Source: a virus. Taken from it: 36,912 bases of DNA. This document shows, piece after piece, positions 16,699 through 22,752 of this stretch (positions are counted from its first letter, which is position 1; each line of letters begins with the position of its first letter). The DNA lies in IMG/VR virus record IMGVR_UViG_3300046455_000167, positions 1 to 36,912 of that record. One strand, given 5' to 3'. The notes beneath the pieces are model-generated. The model was not told the origin of the DNA. It ran no database searches and worked only from the letters and a program-made list of their open reading frames with translations. Made by a program: the position numbers and the translations under genes.

Positions 16699-17226
16699 TT
16701 AGGCCTGCGTCATGACGTTGTAGTAAGCCTCGCCCTGCTTCAGGAACTCGACCTCGATGCGCGTGGGGTCTCCAGGCTCACCTTCCAGTGTGCGGTACTG
16801 GTCGTTCTTGAACTTGAAGACCGAGACCTGCTGCAGTGCCGCGTAGTCCAGGTTGGCCTTGTAGCCCACCCGCTTGACGAGCCAGCCTTCGACGTAGGGC
16901 ACCTTGAACAGGGCAACCACCTCGGTGAAGATCGTCGCGTCCTCGGGGGCGTCCTGCGTGCCGGAGCCCACCTCGTCCTCGAAGAAGGTCAGCTTGCCTT
17001 CGTAGTTCTTCAGCGTCGGGGTCTCCGAGTTGCCCTCCTGCACGATGGTCTTGGACGGGTCAGTCTTGGAGTCCGTGAACTTCAGGCTGTAGCCGGTCTC
17101 GACCGCTGCGGAGATGTTGTTGCCGGCGTTGAGTTCCGTTGCCTTGGGGCTGGCCGGCGTGGTCAGTCCGGCGAGCGGAATCCAGTCGATGCGGACGCGG
17201 TTGGGGCTTACCATCTTGTAGGACAT
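16699..17226 (-). CDS. Major tail (tube) protein, copy 2
   Basis: A 175-residue protein with a good AAGGAAGG Shine-Dalgarno. It shares an order of motifs with the gene just upstream: TGYSLKF, a K-T-I-x-x-E box, ETPTLKNYEGKLTFF, a PYVEGWLVKRVGYK block, SVFKFKND and a final VEFLKQGEAYY. These fit the tail tube (major tail) proteins of siphoviruses, which stack as hexamer rings around the tape measure. It is followed by a hairpin, common after abundant structural genes. Which of the two paralogues is the main tube subunit cannot be told from sequence; the other may form the tube end or a minor ring. Confidence 0.8.
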   Translation of the reverse strand: MSYKMVSPNRVRIDWIPLAGLTTPASPKATELNAGNNISAAVETGYSLKFTDSKTDPSKTIVQEGNSETPTLKNYEGKLTFFEDEVGSGTQDAPEDATIFTEVVALFKVPYVEGWLVKRVGYKANLDYAALQQVSVFKFKNDQYRTLEGEPGDPTRIEVEFLKQGEAYYNVMTQA

Positions 17227-17237
17227 GTCAGCCTTCC

Positions 17238-17729
17238 TTACGCCACGAGGGCGATGTCGAGTTCCATGTGTCCCTGCTGCAGGAACTTGATCTGGAACAT
17301 GATGAGTTCTTCATCCTCGGCGTCCTGGTAGACATCGTTGATGAACTTGAAGCTGTCCACCTTCTGGCCGACAGCCAGAGGGACGGAGCGGGCGATACCG
17401 GAGCGCCGGACGAGCCAGCCTTCCTTGCGCTCGGTGCCGAAGAACGCGAACGCCCGAGCGAAGGCGGAAACGCTGTCCGCAAGATCGCCCTCGCGGAAGA
17501 ACGTCAGGTTGCCCTCGTAGTTGTAGCGAACCGGCGTCTCGACCTCGGTCTCGTCGCAGATGGTCTGCTTGGTGTTCACGTCCGACTTGGTGGGGTTCAG
17601 CGTGTAGCCCGTGGCGATGGAGCAGCTGATGTCCCGGGCCGGGGTGAGCAGTGCCTTGGACGGGAGCAGCGGATCGTATGCTGCATCCTCCACCCAGAAA
17701 ATGAGGTTCTTACCGGACATGCGCTTCAT
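17238..17729 (-). CDS. Major tail (tube) protein, copy 1
   Basis: A 163-residue protein, a paralogue of its downstream neighbour: TGYTLNP, TKQTICDETEVETPVRYNYEGNLTFF, ERKEGWLVRRSGIA, DSFKFINDVYQ and IKFLQQGHMEL align in the same order with similar spacing. The ATG overlaps the stop of the preceding small gene as TAATG, so it is probably translated by coupling, whereas copy 2 has its own ribosome site after an 11-base gap. Two adjacent tail tube genes suggest either a tube made of two subunits or specialisation after duplication. Confidence 0.78.
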   Translation of the reverse strand: MKRMSGKNLIFWVEDAAYDPLLPSKALLTPARDISCSIATGYTLNPTKSDVNTKQTICDETEVETPVRYNYEGNLTFFREGDLADSVSAFARAFAFFGTERKEGWLVRRSGIARSVPLAVGQKVDSFKFINDVYQDAEDEELIMFQIKFLQQGHMELDIALVA

Positions 17730-17959
17730 TACTTGCCGCCTTCCTTTGCGGGCTCGGCGGGCTTGGAAGCCTTAGCCTTTTGCGGTGCCGGGGTCTTGTA
17801 CTCCCCGAACATTTTGTGTTCCGCTTCGCGCCGGAGCTCGACAATCTCGACCTCGGTAAGCTCGCGGTACTGGGGGTGTGCGACGACGTAGCTCCTGGGA
17901 ACCTGCGACACGAGGCCGGTGTCCTCATTCACTGCTGTGACAAAATCTCTTTCGGACAT
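17729..17959 (-). CDS. Small charged protein before the tail tube genes
   Basis: A 76-residue protein starting at an ATG with GGAG seven bases upstream; a TTG four codons earlier is in frame but unneeded. The middle (HPQYRELTEVEIVELRREAEHKMFGE) is a charged helix, and the C-terminus is a lysine/alanine/proline-rich tail (TPAPQKAKASKPAEPAKEGGK) typical of disordered linkers. Proteins of this type occur between tail terminator and tail tube genes in some actinophages, without known function. A TACAAT box lies at 17985-17990 on the same strand, so this gene may begin a transcript. Confidence 0.65.
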   Translation of the reverse strand: MSERDFVTAVNEDTGLVSQVPRSYVVAHPQYRELTEVEIVELRREAEHKMFGEYKTPAPQKAKASKPAEPAKEGGK

Positions 17960-17984
17960 GTCTGTCTCCAATCCTTTACTTCCT

Positions 17985-17990
17985 ATTGTA
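17985..17990 (-). promoter_or_regulatory. Candidate -10 box before the tail tube genes
   Basis: TACAAT on the minus strand in the 54-base gap after the tail terminator gene, about 25 bases before the ATG at 17959. No -35 consensus was seen. It would give the tail tube genes their own promoter. Confidence 0.35.
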
Positions 17991-18013
17991 CCTGCTGGGA
18001 AATAGTAAGCGCC

Positions 18014-18457
18014 CTACAGGGTGGGGCTGGTGTCGTTTATCAGGAATTTGTAGGCCTGCACCGCAGAAAAGCGGCTGGGCTGGCCGAGGGTGGAAATCTC
18101 ACCCACTCCCGCGAAGAATGCCGGGCGGATTTCCCCGCACCCAAATGGCTCGAAGCCGAGGAGTTTCATGAGGGCCTGATTGTGGACCTGTCGGGCCGCA
18201 TCGTCGTCGCCGGCAATGGCGTGCGTCGAGAAGCCCTGCTGAAAGGAGTCCTTCTTGGCCCCCACAATTCCGTTGTGCCGCTTGGGCGGATCGGTCAGGC
18301 CGGCCCAGTTCACCACGAGATGGGGCTTGATCTTGCCGTACTGGTCCTTGGGGATGGCGTTGCCATCGGGCACACTGCCCTCCAGGACTTCGAGGAAGGG
18401 GGTGGTGCGGAGGTAGGCGAGGACTTCCTGCTGCACTGCGTATGGGTTGACTGTCAT
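18014..18457 (-). CDS. Tail terminator protein
   Basis: A 147-residue protein starting at an ATG overlapping the previous stop (ATGA). The layout, an N-terminal helix (NPYAVQQEVLAYLRT), then a beta-strand region (KPHLVVNWAG, FSTHAIAGDDDAARQVHNQALMKLLGFEPFG) and a C-terminal strand (RFSAVQAYKFLIND), fits the gpU-like tail terminator fold that caps the tail tube at the head side. Gene order (adaptor, stopper, gp10-like, terminator, tube) is the standard siphovirus order and is the main support. Confidence 0.75.
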   Translation of the reverse strand: MTVNPYAVQQEVLAYLRTTPFLEVLEGSVPDGNAIPKDQYGKIKPHLVVNWAGLTDPPKRHNGIVGAKKDSFQQGFSTHAIAGDDDAARQVHNQALMKLLGFEPFGCGEIRPAFFAGVGEISTLGQPSRFSAVQAYKFLINDTSPTL

Positions 18458-18876
18458 TTGACCTTGATGCCCCAGCCTTTGAGAGTGTCGAGCATGGCGT
18501 CGTGCCCAGCCATGAGGGCGTTCATCGGGGTGATGGTGGTGGTGTTGCCGTTGCGCACGAGGTCCCCGCCGTCGTTCTGGATCAGGAAGTAGGTCTCCTT
18601 CTTCTGGAGCCACCCCGTCCGCACCGTGATGGTGTTGCCGTTGCGCTTCACATCGGAGTCCACGGCCTGCCGCATCTGGAAGGTCCAGTTACGGTTGTCC
18701 TTGCCAGGGGAGAGCGAGGACTCGGTGGTGTCGATGATTTCCCGCACCTTGTCCTCGCCCGCGATGGCCGCTTCGAGCGCAGCTTCCTGCACGTCGGCCT
18801 TCATGCCCCGCTCGCCTGCCATGAGCATGTCGAACAGGCCCTTGGTGATCTTCTGGTGACCCTTCACGCCGGCCAT
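18454..18876 (-). CDS. Head-tail joining protein, HK97 gp10-like
   Basis: A 140-residue protein with the appearance of HK97 gp10-like tail completion proteins: a long N-terminal helix with a charged face (GLFDMLMAGERGMKADVQEAALEA), a middle region with strands (GNTITVRTGWLQKKETYFLIQNDGG) and a C-terminal helix (NALMAGHDAMLDTLKGW). It would connect the neck and the tail. It sits third in the connector cluster, with TGATG overlap to its upstream neighbour and ATGA overlap to the tail terminator. Confidence 0.72.
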   Translation of the reverse strand: MAGVKGHQKITKGLFDMLMAGERGMKADVQEAALEAAIAGEDKVREIIDTTESSLSPGKDNRNWTFQMRQAVDSDVKRNGNTITVRTGWLQKKETYFLIQNDGGDLVRNGNTTTITPMNALMAGHDAMLDTLKGWGIKVK

Positions 18877-19331
18877 CAGGACTCCTTGGAGTTGAACCCG
18901 AAGTGCAGGGTGTGAGCCCAGTCCTCGGAGGCGCCGAACCAGCCACGCAGGTAAATCTGTGCGCCCACCATCATGGCCAGGGAGTCATTTTCGAGGATGG
19001 TCAGCTGGTCATTGGACTGCCAGCGCAGATTCCCCGGTGCCGGCTCGGCCTCGTTGAGCGCGGGGTCGATGGGCAGCTGCACCTGAGTCATCTGGGTGTC
19101 CGCCGAGTCGGAGACGAAATCGCGCCGGGTAGGCCGGGCGATGCGGTCGATGTTGGCGCGGCCCACGTACAGCAGCTCCATCTCGCCGCCCTCGTACTGG
19201 GCGGTGGCCACGTTGTACTTGGGCGCAGTCTTGACGCGCTCGATCTTCACCCGGGCAGTCATCGTGGCGTTCACCGTGGCCCGGTGGTGGGTGGCCCACT
19301 GATCGCTGAAGGGGGAGGTGCCTAGTGCCAC
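18876..19331 (-). CDS. Head closure (stopper) protein
   Basis: A 151-residue protein starting at a GTG ten bases inside the end of the adaptor gene. Strand-rich N-terminus (ATMTARVKIERVK, YEGGEMELLYVGRANI), then TQVQLPID, then DQLTILENDSLAMMVGAQIYLRGW. This fits the head-closure or DUF6093-like stopper proteins of actinophages, small beta-barrel rings that seal packaged DNA below the portal adaptor. Position second in the connector cluster agrees. Confidence 0.7.
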   Translation of the reverse strand: MALGTSPFSDQWATHHRATVNATMTARVKIERVKTAPKYNVATAQYEGGEMELLYVGRANIDRIARPTRRDFVSDSADTQMTQVQLPIDPALNEAEPAPGNLRWQSNDQLTILENDSLAMMVGAQIYLRGWFGASEDWAHTLHFGFNSKES

Positions 19332-19756
19332 AGCACACCGGCCTGGGCCTCGAAGACATCGTAGGGTGTCACCGGGTCAGCGAAGTCCACGACGAGGAAG
19401 GTGCCGTCAGCCGCGTCCCGAATCTCCTGATCGGCCTTGCCCTGGGAGCGCAAGTCCTGCGCCACGAGCCGGAGCGCGTTGGTGACTGCGGGGCCGTCCG
19501 TCTGCAGGTTCTCCTTGCGGATTTTCTTCGAGACCATCGACTCGTTGGTGGCCAGCGCGAGCAGCACGTCGGCGGCTGCCAGCTTCAGGTTGCCGGCGTT
19601 GATCGCCAGATAGCCCCCGAGGAAGTCATCGGAGAAGTAATACTCGGCGGGGAGGGAGGGGTCGCCTGGGTCTTTGCGGAGCTGGGTGTCCGAGGTGAGC
19701 AGACGCAACTGCCCTACCGGAGTGGTTGGGTCTAGGGGATTCACGTCTGTAGGCAT
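19322..19756 (-). CDS. Head-tail adaptor protein
   Basis: A 144-residue helical protein with the adaptor-like core FSDDFLGGYLAINAGNLKLAAADVLLALATNESMVSKKI. It resembles the gp6/gp15-type adaptors that bind the portal. It is the first gene after the double terminator behind the major capsid gene. There is no Shine-Dalgarno before the ATG; instead TAGAAT ends exactly six bases before it, so the mRNA may be leaderless. Confidence 0.75.
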   Translation of the reverse strand: MPTDVNPLDPTTPVGQLRLLTSDTQLRKDPGDPSLPAEYYFSDDFLGGYLAINAGNLKLAAADVLLALATNESMVSKKIRKENLQTDGPAVTNALRLVAQDLRSQGKADQEIRDAADGTFLVVDFADPVTPYDVFEAQAGVLWH

Positions 19757-19762
19757 GTATCA

Positions 19763-19768
19763 ATTCTA
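19763..19768 (-). promoter_or_regulatory. Candidate leaderless promoter for the head-tail adaptor gene
   Basis: The minus strand reads TAGAAT-TGATAC-ATG. With a -10 hexamer six bases before ATG, transcription would start at or next to the A of the start codon. The gene lacks a Shine-Dalgarno and sits just after a rho-independent terminator, so a start here is needed. Confidence 0.6.
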
Positions 19769-19793
19769 CCGTGGCCGCAAAGTAAAGGGCTGA

Positions 19794-19841
19794 GGGCAAA
19801 AGAAACCCCGGCTTCACGGGGAGCAGCCGTTGAAGCCGGGG
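19794..19841 (-). terminator. Rho-independent terminator behind the capsid gene (distal)
   Basis: On the minus strand a perfect 11-base stem, CCCCGGCTTCA against TGAAGCCGGGG, with a 14-base loop, is followed by TTTCTTTT. It is the stronger of two terminators behind the capsid gene. Confidence 0.85.
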
Positions 19842-19910
19842 TATCTAGCAACGCAATCACAGGAGCAAGCCATTTCAGTATAGAGCATTTTCATTTCAGT
19901 CGGAAATGGG

Positions 19911-19947
19911 GAAAGCCCCCCGGGACTTTCGTCACCGAGGGGCTTTC
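19911..19947 (-). terminator. Hairpin directly after the major capsid gene
   Basis: A 9-base perfect stem GAAAGCCCC against GGGGCTTTC, with a 19-base loop, starts ten bases after the capsid stop. On the minus strand it is followed by CCCCATTTCC, a poor T tract, so it may act mainly as a 3' stabiliser with the distal terminator doing the stop. Between the two hairpins a 9-base direct repeat ACTGAAATG occurs twice. Confidence 0.65.
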
Positions 19948-19957
19948 GTAGTGCAGA

Positions 19958-21124
19958 CTAGGGCACGATGTACTGGCTGGGAGCTGCGGTAGCTTCCGCG
20001 CCAGTGGAGGCCAGGAGGCCCTGACCGTTGAGGAAGGCGCCTGCCACTACGTGGCGGACGCGGTACTCTCCGGTGTCGTTCAGCAGCGAACCCTCGGTGC
20101 CCGGAACAGCGCCGCCACCAAGGTAGTTGCCGCCCGTGCCGGAGATGCGAAGCTCGGGAGCCTCGTGGTTCTGCAGGAAGGCGACACCGATGGAATCGCG
20201 GGTGCCGTCCTTGCCGCCGTCCGGTACGAGGTACCAAGTGGTGGCCGAGTTGCCGGTCTGGTCGATCTGCTGCAGCCAGTCCGTCGCGGTCAGTGCCACG
20301 TCGGAGTTGGTGGTGCCGGCCTTGATTTCGCTGGTGTTGCCGGCGTTGCGGATCGTCAGCTCCTTGACGGAGAGCAGGTACTCGGCCTGATCCTTCATGG
20401 AGGTCGGAACGATGAGGCGGAACTTGGGAACCGTCACGAAACGTCCGTTGACCTTGCGGGCACGGATGGCCTTCTTGGCGAGAGCCAGGGAGTCCAGGGA
20501 GAGCTTGTACTGCTTGTCGAACAGGCTGCCTGCGTTCAGGTTGCCGTTCGGGGCAGAGAAGGTCACCGCGTTCGGGCCACCAGCGGAGGCCAGGATGCCG
20601 TAGGCTTCCGTGTCCTCGGTGTTGGAGGCCAGCTCCAGCATCTTGGTGGGGATGGACTTGATGAGGTTCCACTCATCGTTGATGACCATTTCCCAGGTGA
20701 ACGGGAACCGCGCACCTTCCTTGTAGAGCATGATGCCCGACGCGGAGGTGGTGAAGCCGAAGGAGGGGTACTCCGTGCCTTCAGGGACGCGGGGGAGCGA
20801 CTGCGGCTTGGTCTTGGCGCCGCCGTTCTCGTCCAGGTTGGTGTTGTCATCGAAGTTGAACTCGCGGAACCACTGCGGCTTGAAGTCGTTGAACTTCAGC
20901 TCGACGGCGAAGTCCTTCCACGTCTGCACGCGCTGGGCGTACTGCTTCTTGAGCTTCTGGGAGACGCCGATGCCGAAGGCGGCAGCGAGGTCCGAGCTGG
21001 AGAAGGACTCCGTGATGTAGGCGGTGCCGTCCACGAGTGCCTTGACGCGGCCCTGCGCGGTGCGGTCACCTTCGAGGGCGAAGCCGAAAATCTTACCGGC
21101 TTCTGCGATGGTCTGGATAGTCAT
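19958..21124 (-). CDS. Major capsid protein
   Basis: A 388-residue protein with the length and layout of HK97-fold capsid proteins of actinophages: a helical N-arm, a spine-helix region (about 180-240), the tryptophan- and glycine-rich A-domain loops (DWLQQIDQTGNSATTWYLVPD) and a beta-rich C-terminus ending VRHVVAGAFLNGQGLLAS. It lies after the protease/scaffold and decoration genes and is followed by two terminator hairpins, as expected for the most abundant virion protein. Its gap to the decoration gene is only 11 bases. Confidence 0.9.
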   Translation of the reverse strand: MTIQTIAEAGKIFGFALEGDRTAQGRVKALVDGTAYITESFSSSDLAAAFGIGVSQKLKKQYAQRVQTWKDFAVELKFNDFKPQWFREFNFDDNTNLDENGGAKTKPQSLPRVPEGTEYPSFGFTTSASGIMLYKEGARFPFTWEMVINDEWNLIKSIPTKMLELASNTEDTEAYGILASAGGPNAVTFSAPNGNLNAGSLFDKQYKLSLDSLALAKKAIRARKVNGRFVTVPKFRLIVPTSMKDQAEYLLSVKELTIRNAGNTSEIKAGTTNSDVALTATDWLQQIDQTGNSATTWYLVPDGGKDGTRDSIGVAFLQNHEAPELRISGTGGNYLGGGAVPGTEGSLLNDTGEYRVRHVVAGAFLNGQGLLASTGAEATAAPSQYIVP

Positions 21125-21135
21125 TTCAGCCTTCC

Positions 21136-21555
21136 TTATGCCGCGTCGGCGGCGATGCCGTTGTTGAGAATCTTGACCAGCACCGGACCAGCCGGAGCGG
21201 TCTTGATGCGGAGGGCCGTGCCAAACAGCTTCGAGCCAGCGGCAAGGGTCGTGGTCAGGGTGTTGTCCGAGGTCTTGATGTAGACCGGGCCGCCGACAGT
21301 CGTGGCGCCGGTAACCGTCAGGATCGCGGAGCCCTTCAGCGCCACGGAGGCGAAGCCCGGCTCGTTGCCGGAGGCAGAGCCGGAAGGCTGGGTGATGGAG
21401 GCGCCGGCACCGAGCGTGATGGTCTCCGTGACGGAGCCTTCAGCGGTGACGGTGACTACGTTGAGGACGCCGATGCGCAGCGGGACACCGGACTTGGTGC
21501 CCGTGGGCACCGGAAGGGAGATGTAATCCGCTTCCTTGAAAACTGAGTTCTTCAT
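21136..21555 (-). CDS. Capsid decoration (DUF2190-like) protein
   Basis: A 139-residue protein dominated by beta-strands and glycine turns (PLRIGVLNVVTVTAEG, TLGAGASITQPSG, SVALKGSAILTVTGATTVGGPVYIK, SKLFGTALRIKTAPAG), the pattern of the DUF2190 capsid cement or head-decoration family. Such proteins bind the outside of the mature capsid. It lies immediately before the major capsid gene with its own promoter-like box and hairpin upstream, separated from the protease by a 13-base-stem terminator. Confidence 0.78.
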   Translation of the reverse strand: MKNSVFKEADYISLPVPTGTKSGVPLRIGVLNVVTVTAEGSVTETITLGAGASITQPSGSASGNEPGFASVALKGSAILTVTGATTVGGPVYIKTSDNTLTTTLAAGSKLFGTALRIKTAPAGPVLVKILNNGIAADAA

Positions 21556-21573
21556 TGTTACGCCTTTCGGTTG

Positions 21574-21598
21574 CCGTACCTATTTACAATTGTACGGC
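21574..21598 (-). promoter_or_regulatory. Promoter-like box inside a hairpin before the decoration gene
   Basis: The minus strand has an 8-base inverted repeat, TGCCGTAC against GTACGGCA, enclosing TACAATTGTAAATAG; TACAAT (21594-21589) is a -10-like hexamer that overlaps the 5' arm. The decoration ATG follows 19 bases downstream of the hairpin. The dyad could be an operator or an RNA stem. Confidence 0.45.
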
Positions 21599-21629
21599 AT
21601 GAGGATTTAGTACAGAGCTAGTAACCAGC

Positions 21630-21680
21630 GGGCGGAATGGACCACTCGGAGAATCACTTCTTGAAGCGTCCATTCCGCCC
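21630..21680 (-). terminator. Long-stem hairpin after the protease/scaffold gene
   Basis: A perfect 13-base stem, GGGCGGAATGGAC against GTCCATTCCGCCC, with a 25-base loop. It lies about 56 bases after the protease stop and before the decoration promoter. There is no T tract on either side, so termination is likely only partial. The stem would separate low-level protease from high-level capsid expression. Confidence 0.6.
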
Positions 21681-21735
21681 TACCGCATCGCCCCGAAAGG
21701 CCGTCTGCAGCGGACGAGATGGGATCACCGCCTAG

Positions 21736-22137
21736 TTAGTCACCGAACATGGAGGTGCCGATGTTCTTTCCGGCCTCCTCCAGCTTTTCCTCGGAGCCAT
21801 TGCCCCGGAACTCGCCCGTACCGGATTCCTCCAGGACGGTCTTCAGATAGGCCTGCTCGGCGGTAATGGCCTCGGCCAGGACGGCGCCGCCTTCGACAGC
21901 TGCGATGACCTTGGCGTGTGCCGCCTTGGGCAGTTCGGCCTCGACCAGTGCGCCTGCAATCTCGGCGGCGGACGGTGCCTTGACCTTGCCGGCTTCCTCG
22001 GCTTCGACCAGGGCGTCAGCCTTGGCCTTGTCTTCCTTGGTCGCACGCTCTACGAGCGCGGCGACGGCGGTTGCGGTCTGCTTGCCGCTCTCAACGAGAG
22101 CGTCCAGAGCATCCGTAAATTCCTTGGGGAGTTCCAT
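21736..22137 (-). CDS. Nested scaffolding protein (internal start)
   Basis: In the same frame as the protease, an ATG at 22137 (MELPKEFTDALDALVES) is preceded by AAAAGGAAG at good spacing, so a separate 133-residue scaffold could be made from the same mRNA. This is the known lambda C/Nu3 arrangement, in which extra scaffold is needed over protease. The domain starts just here: the protease core ends about 35 residues earlier. The internal initiation is an inference from the ribosome site and domain border. Confidence 0.55.
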   Translation of the reverse strand: MELPKEFTDALDALVESGKQTATAVAALVERATKEDKAKADALVEAEEAGKVKAPSAAEIAGALVEAELPKAAHAKVIAAVEGGAVLAEAITAEQAYLKTVLEESGTGEFRGNGSEEKLEEAGKNIGTSMFGD

Positions 22138-22674
22138 TTGTTCTTCCTTTTCTTGGGCCTCTGCAACACTCTCGGATGCAGAAATTTCTCTTGCGGCTTC
22201 GATCAATTTGTCGAACCCGCCACCGGCACCTGCTGTGGTGACGACATCTACTGAGGTGACGGAGGTGAACGCCTTCAGCACGGGGCCGTCTGCGGTTTCC
22301 TCGACTTCACCGGAGGCGCGGATCGACATTCCGATCACGCCGTCCTCGGCCTTTTCCCGGATTTCGTCACGGTACTTTTCGTAGAACTTGGCGTTGGCGT
22401 AAAGGTCTTTGCCATCGAACTCGGCATCAGACTCGAAGACGCCGACGATTTCCTTGTAGCTGCGCTCGGGGAGGTTCCACTTCGCATCCTGGGATGGGTG
22501 GTCACCATAAATCCGAGTGCCCTTCTTGAACAGAGGTGCGCCGGCCTCAACTACCTCTTTGGGGTAGAAGGCAGAGCTGCCCTTGCGGTCGCCTTCGATG
22601 ACTTTGATGCGCCATACCTTGCCGGTGAGGGTGTCCGGCGTGAATTTGCTGGCTTCGAGAAGCTGCTTGGACAT
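21736..22674 (-). CDS. Capsid maturation protease with fused scaffold
   Basis: A 312-residue protein. Residues about 1-150 fit the actinophage capsid maturation protease: GDHPSQDAKWNLPERSYKEIVG supplies the catalytic His, and GVIGMSIRASGEV the Ser of the prohead serine protease pattern. The region after about 170 is alanine/glutamate-rich and helical (LVERATKEDKAKADALVEAEEAGK), which is a scaffold-type domain. An internal ATG at 22137 with its own Shine-Dalgarno would make the scaffold alone. The main ATG has GGAG seven bases before it, but that GGAG lies in a 15-base stem. Confidence 0.82.
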   Translation of the reverse strand: MSKQLLEASKFTPDTLTGKVWRIKVIEGDRKGSSAFYPKEVVEAGAPLFKKGTRIYGDHPSQDAKWNLPERSYKEIVGVFESDAEFDGKDLYANAKFYEKYRDEIREKAEDGVIGMSIRASGEVEETADGPVLKAFTSVTSVDVVTTAGAGGGFDKLIEAAREISASESVAEAQEKEEQMELPKEFTDALDALVESGKQTATAVAALVERATKEDKAKADALVEAEEAGKVKAPSAAEIAGALVEAELPKAAHAKVIAAVEGGAVLAEAITAEQAYLKTVLEESGTGEFRGNGSEEKLEEAGKNIGTSMFGD

Positions 22675-22681
22675 GAAAATC

Positions 22682-22729
22682 TCCGTTCGTCTAAATCCAT
22701 ATTACCAGCTAGGCATTTAGACGAACGGA
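22682..22729 (-). promoter_or_regulatory. 15-base stem-loop covering the protease ribosome site and a -10 box
   Basis: A perfect inverted repeat, TCCGTTCGTCTAAAT against ATTTAGACGAACGGA, with an 18-base loop. On the minus strand the loop carries TAATAT (22704-22699), a -10-like hexamer, and the 3' arm runs into the GGAG Shine-Dalgarno of the protease gene. An mRNA reading through from the portal gene would fold the site away; one started at TAATAT would lack the 5' arm and leave it free. Confidence 0.5.
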
Positions 22730-22752
22730 AATAAACATGAACCTACAGGGGT

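Noticed and set aside
17959-17971. TTG start four codons before the ATG of the small gene at 17729-17959
   Set aside because: It would overlap the Shine-Dalgarno; the ATG has correct spacing.
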